Shown here: positions 60,366 through 64,000 of the stretch, piece by piece
Numbering within the stretch: the first letter of the stretch is position 1
Layout of the letters: every line of letters begins with the position of its first letter
NCBI GenBank assembly: GCA_019022495.1
Contig: JAFEKR010000036.1
Span: 1-64,000 of the forward strand
Source of the DNA: Epichloe hybrida
Taxonomy: Eukaryota; Ascomycota; Sordariomycetes; Hypocreales; Clavicipitaceae
DNA: 64,000 nucleotides
Direction: 5' to 3'
Notes under the pieces: generated by a model
Told to the model about the DNA's origin: nothing
Database searches by the model: none
The model's input: only the letters and a program-made list of their open reading frames with translations
Translations under genes and position numbers: made by a program

Positions 60366-60701
60366 ATGTCCGTCACCGACATCACATCCAAAGCTCAGTT
60401 CGACGAGCTCCTCAAAGAGAAGCCCGCCGTCGCCCTCCAAGCCCACGCCGTCTGGTGCGGCCCCTGCAAAGCCATCTCGCCCGTCTTCGAAAAGATTGCC
60501 TCGGAAGGAAAGAATGATGCAAAGGTGACTTTTGCCCGGTTCGACACGGACGAGGTATCCGATCTCGCGCAGGAACTCGGTGTCCGGAGCATTCCCGCCT
60601 TCTTCGCCTTCAAGCACGGCGAAAAGGTCGATAACCTGGCGGGGGCGAACCCCCCTGCCTTGCAGAAGCTGGTCAAGGATCTGGCTTCGTTGGGCGAGTA
60701 A
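60366..60701 (+). CDS. thioredoxin
   Basis: Single-exon gene of 111 residues, close to the usual length of a cytosolic thioredoxin. The active site AVWCGPCKAISP lies at about residues 28-39, with the buried Asp (FDTDE) and the cis-Pro (VRSIPAFFAF) in place. The start at 60366 follows a CACC context; an upstream in-frame ATG at 60273 would add an implausible 31-residue tail. Family role: disulfide reduction with thioredoxin reductase in the cytosol. There is no targeting peptide from the 60366 start. The second residues of the fold are intact, so it should be functional. Confidence 0.95.
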   Translation: MSVTDITSKAQFDELLKEKPAVALQAHAVWCGPCKAISPVFEKIASEGKNDAKVTFARFDTDEVSDLAQELGVRSIPAFFAFKHGEKVDNLAGANPPALQKLVKDLASLGE

Positions 60702-62420
60702 AGTGTGGAGCGGGGATTTAAGTTGATGGAAACTGTTTGCAAGCACCCTCTATTTTAGGGTGATGCTAAAATGCGACTCTTGCGCTCATGTTTCAACAGT
60801 CAATGACTTGAGCGTGTGTGCAAGACAGCAAGTACTCGTGTTTTCGAATTCATGATAGCTATGCAGTAGCTGAGCCAATCATCTAGATCGTGATGCTGGA
60901 AGAAGTCAGGAATGTCCTCGCAGCTCAGCACTTGCCGTCCCTGTTCCTCAAGATCGTTGACCCATCCTGCTATAACGCTTCCGTGCCGCCTGCTGTTCCA
61001 AAGCGCCCTCCCGGACGTAGCAACTCGGCAATACTCCGAGAAGCTCTTCTCCTCATCAAGGGGTCTCTCGACAGCACACACTCGCTCCGTATTAGAGAAG
61101 AGCCCGTTGTCCTCATGTCCCTCAAACTAGTATGCCTTGTTCGATTTTTTTTTTTTTTCCAAATTTTGTTTCCTCTCCGCTCAAGCCGTCAACGAAGCCG
61201 AGCCTGTGTTATCTGCATCAATCCATACGACCGAGGCGAGTTTCGAAGCTGCAGGCGGCTCATCAAATGCATTCTCGAGATGTTGTCCCAGTGCCCTCGG
61301 CCGAATTTGTGGAGTTCAAACGTAATAGGGAGGGCATCGAAAGGCATCTACAAAGTGCAGATGCCACCATTTGCCCTTGGAACCCAGCTCAGATGCACCG
61401 TTTCAACTCTCCAGCGCCAACGGGTGAACCAGAAATGGAGTCCGTCGTGAATCTGCAAGGGGGCATCAGCAGCCCTCAAGCGCAAAAGGAGTACCGGAGA
61501 CCCATTTCATTGTCTCATGTCCTTGGCTCATCGTTTCACCGTTTGCAGCACTTTCAATCACGTCATCAACGATGCACCTCGACACGTTCAGATGGAGGTT
61601 TTACCCTTGTGCTCTTGGCTTGGTGGCTGCGGGTTCTAGTATCTCCACGAGACGCAAAAAAAGAAAAAAAAAAAGCACAGGAAAAACTACGCCGGAGTGG
61701 AAAGGCATTTTGAACACCGTGGAAGATCATTCTGTTCAAGCTTCCACACCCTCTTCCTTTTCCTTCCACGAGCACCTTGTTGACTCGATGCAGCCGCGCC
61801 AGCCGTGGGGTCCCGAGCTTTGAAGTTGATGTGTTCGAACTTTCCCCCCCTTCCCAACAACTTCAACGGAGCACAAGGGCACAATTTCGTGAGTGACTAT
61901 CGCCAAACAGACGCACTGTATATTTGCATCTCAGCCAAGGCACTCTGCCGCTCAAAACATCGGAAATAGCTTCAGTAGTAATCCAGAACCACTCTGTAGA
62001 TGATGGTTCAACTGCACCTGGCATTTAGTTCTCACTGTCATTCTTCCATTGAGAATTGAAAGCCCGTAGATTTCCGTGTCTTCACTTGGGCCGGTGGCTT
62101 GACTGTGGAGTTGCCTCAGTCCGACGTTGAACTTGGTAAAGACTGGCGTCGGACCAAATAATTATAATTCCGTAAAATAAAGAACCTTGCGCGAGGGAAA
62201 TCCTGTTCTTTTGCCTCGGTTGCTGTGCCATGCATGGCAAATTCAATCACAAATCACGTGAGCTTTTATGGACTCCGGAACGTGTCGCACTTGCCCAACG
62301 CGAAATGGCAGAAGCTCCACCACCTCACCACCACAAAGCTGCAACGTTCGTCACCAACGAACGAGTCTGCATACTTTTCATCTTCGTTGAAGTCGCATCG
62401 TGCGCCTGAAAGCGCCGAGC
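60702..62420. other. intergenic, weak ORFs only
   Basis: Open stretches occur on both strands (for example 60800-61081 minus and 61132-61713 plus), but none has a recognisable domain and they overlap. A poly-T run at about 61146 and a poly-A run at about 61660 sit inside them. I cannot support a gene here, although an uncharacterised short gene is possible. Confidence 0.45.
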
Positions 62421-63570
62421 ATGACATTGCACTCCTGCTTCCCATCACGGGGTCGACCTCGATCTCCGACACGATCCATGTCACCTCGCTCAGACGTTTC
62501 GCGCTCTCCCGTGCGCCAGCGACGACACGACTCTCGCAGCCTTTTGCGGTCGATAACGCCGCCTCCTCGTCGCAACGGACGGAACAGGAGCAATAGTCGC
62601 AGTTGGAGCCGAGGTCGAGGCAGAGACAGCCGGGATGCGAGTGAGTCTCCGGTTTCCAGAAGCACAAAGGTCGGTACTATGATGTTCTCCCGAGGGGAAA
62701 AAAATCAAAGAGGTTCAGCATCATTGACGCGACATTCCTAGATTGTTGTTGAGAGATTGTCCAAGAATATCAACCAAGATCATCTTCATGAGATATTTGG
62801 CCAATTCGGCCCAATCAAAGATCTTGATCTGCCCATGAACAGAACCTGTAAGCCGACCTTGTTTCGTTCTTGTTGTATTTCATTTTTACCTGTACCATTT
62901 CTGGCCATTCCCCCCACCCCCCCCCCAATCGTCACACCGGAATTTAGACTTACTGAAAGCTATTTGCAGTCGGCACAAACAGAGGAACCGCATACATTCT
63001 CTATGACCACGAAGCCGATGCTGAATCTGCCATCTCGCATATGCACGAAGCCCAAGTCGATGGCGCCATCATAAACGTGTCTATTGTTTTGCCGCGGAGG
63101 AAGCTTTCCCCACACCTCCCACAGCTCGCCGCGGAGCCAACATCGATCCTCGAGTTCCCATGTCAGGTCCGCGAGGTGGTGGTGGCCCGTCAGGGCGTGG
63201 CGGAGGCTTTCACCCTGGCGGCGGCGGCGGCGGCCGTCGTCGACAATCACCACCTTCGAGTCGGTACGGTCCCAGATCTGACGTCTACAGACCATGGTCA
63301 AGATCCCCTTCAAGGTCACCGGGTGGTGCGCCGCCTTTACGCGGGGGTGGTGGTGGCGGCGGCGGTGGGGGCAGATACCGTAGCCGATCCATGGATTCCT
63401 ATTCCTCTCGGTCAAGGTCCAGATCACCCGCTCCCCGAAGGAGAGGCGGCGGGAACGGCGCTGGAGATGGCGGGCACGACGATGCGGAAGACAGACGACG
63501 CACCCGTAGTCGCAGCTTCGGAAGCCATGGTGGCTGGAGCCGTTCGCGAAGTCCCCGAGGTGGCCGTTGA
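62421..63570 (+). CDS. RNPS1-like SR/RRM splicing protein, one-base frameshift in a C run
   Basis: Exons 62421-62669, 62742-62847 and 62970-63570. Introns of 72 bp (GTCGGT...CCTAG) and 122 bp (GTAAGC...TTGCAG). The N-terminus is Arg/Ser-rich (RSPTRSMSPRSD and similar). The RRM starts IVVERLSKNINQDHL, includes FGQFGPIKDLDLP and FGTNRGTAYILYDH, and ends VSIVLPRRK. An RG-rich/RS tail follows (MSGPRGGGG, SRSRSRSPAPRR). The family belongs to the exon-junction complex and splicing activation in the nucleus. The reading frame shifts by one base in the C run at 63108-63111: the RRM frame runs LSPHLP, whereas TPPTARRGAN and the RG tail lie in the next frame. With one base restored the exons total 957 bases, a whole number of codons. 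A further 5' exon is possible because the true N-terminus is uncertain. Confidence 0.85.
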
Positions 63571-64000
63571 TTGGTGCTAGCCAAAGTGTACTTTTCATGT
63601 GAATTGCCATGTCGACAGAAGGGGAATAAATCTATTTTGGCGTCTAGGGGTCCAGATAAGACGATGATGACTGCTGAAACAAACGGTCTGCGAAATCCGT
63701 CCGAGCCCGGGAACACGGGATTTTCGTTTCATTTAAAGAAGGGGAAAAAATAAAAAATAGAAGGCGATGATGCCATTTATCCTCGTTTGTCGACAACATA
63801 GTCAAGAGTGAATGTCATCTCCTCAAGACTCGGTACACCAAATACCGGATGGCGCGATAAGACATGGCAATGACACGTATTCTGTATTGCTGGAAATCAA
63901 GTCTATAGGAGCCTGCCTTGTTTCTCCAGCCCGTACCAGTCCATTATTATTATGTCTACATCGACCTTGAAGCTTGTTCCTATACCAGGTTCTATCTATC
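63571..64000. other. downstream of RNPS1-like gene, no gene seen
   Basis: The region has a 3' UTR and A-rich stretches near 63740-63760. The window ends without another supported gene. Confidence 0.5.

Noticed and set aside
60800..61713. overlapping ORFs on both strands downstream of thioredoxin
   Set aside because: Open for 90-190 codons but mutually overlapping, interrupted by poly-T/poly-A runs and without motifs; a gene call is not supported.

Overview
The window is the left end of a chromosome of a filamentous ascomycete, most likely a hypocrealean Sordariomycete. It begins with CCCTAA repeats, which is the TTAGGG-type telomere read from its outer end. It carries short-intron fungal genes with TACTAAC/CTAAC branch sites, and AT-rich transposon graveyards full of C-to-T (CpA to TpA) changes typical of repeat-induced point mutation (RIP).

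Layout. 1-118 telomere. 119-4203 is a subtelomeric patch: the 3' end of a Ty1/copia element fused straight to the telomere, a Ty3/gypsy LTR and gag remnant, and a RIP-broken LINE ORF1. 4865-30673 (minus strand) is one giant non-ribosomal peptide synthetase (NRPS) gene of about 8,590 codons with one recognisable 48-bp intron. 31.4-50.05 kb is an AT-rich nested stack of retrotransposons and hAT-like DNA transposons whose insertion order can be read from target-site duplications. 50.0-64.0 kb is ordinary gene space: a GH76 (Dfg5/Dcw1) cell-wall enzyme whose 3' end runs into transposon DNA, a synaptobrevin (Snc1) gene, a LINE endonuclease relic, a divergent pair of paralogous genes of unknown function, a thioredoxin and an RNPS1-like SR protein.

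The NRPS is the centre of interest. Its order is T-[C-A-T-E]-[C-A-T-E]-[C-A-T]-[C-A-T]-[C-A-T-E]-[C-A-T]-CT. That predicts an N-acylated hexapeptide (acyl group loaded in trans on the first T domain), with D residues at positions 1, 2 and 5, released by a terminal condensation-like cyclase. The D-D-L-L-D-L order and the Val-like code of module 6 are what I recall for verlamelin, the cyclic lipodepsipeptide made by VlmS of Lecanicillium, so I call this a VlmS-like synthetase. No ligase, thioesterase or hydroxylase partner gene lies in the window.

As written the NRPS reading frame is broken four times: one in-frame TAA (20051-20053) and three single-base deletions (near 13730, 7723 and 7311). 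The RNPS1-like gene, an expected housekeeping gene, carries the same sort of one-base loss in a C run (63108-63111). Base-calling or assembly error is therefore a serious alternative to true decay for the frameshifts. The TAA is a substitution and needs a separate explanation.
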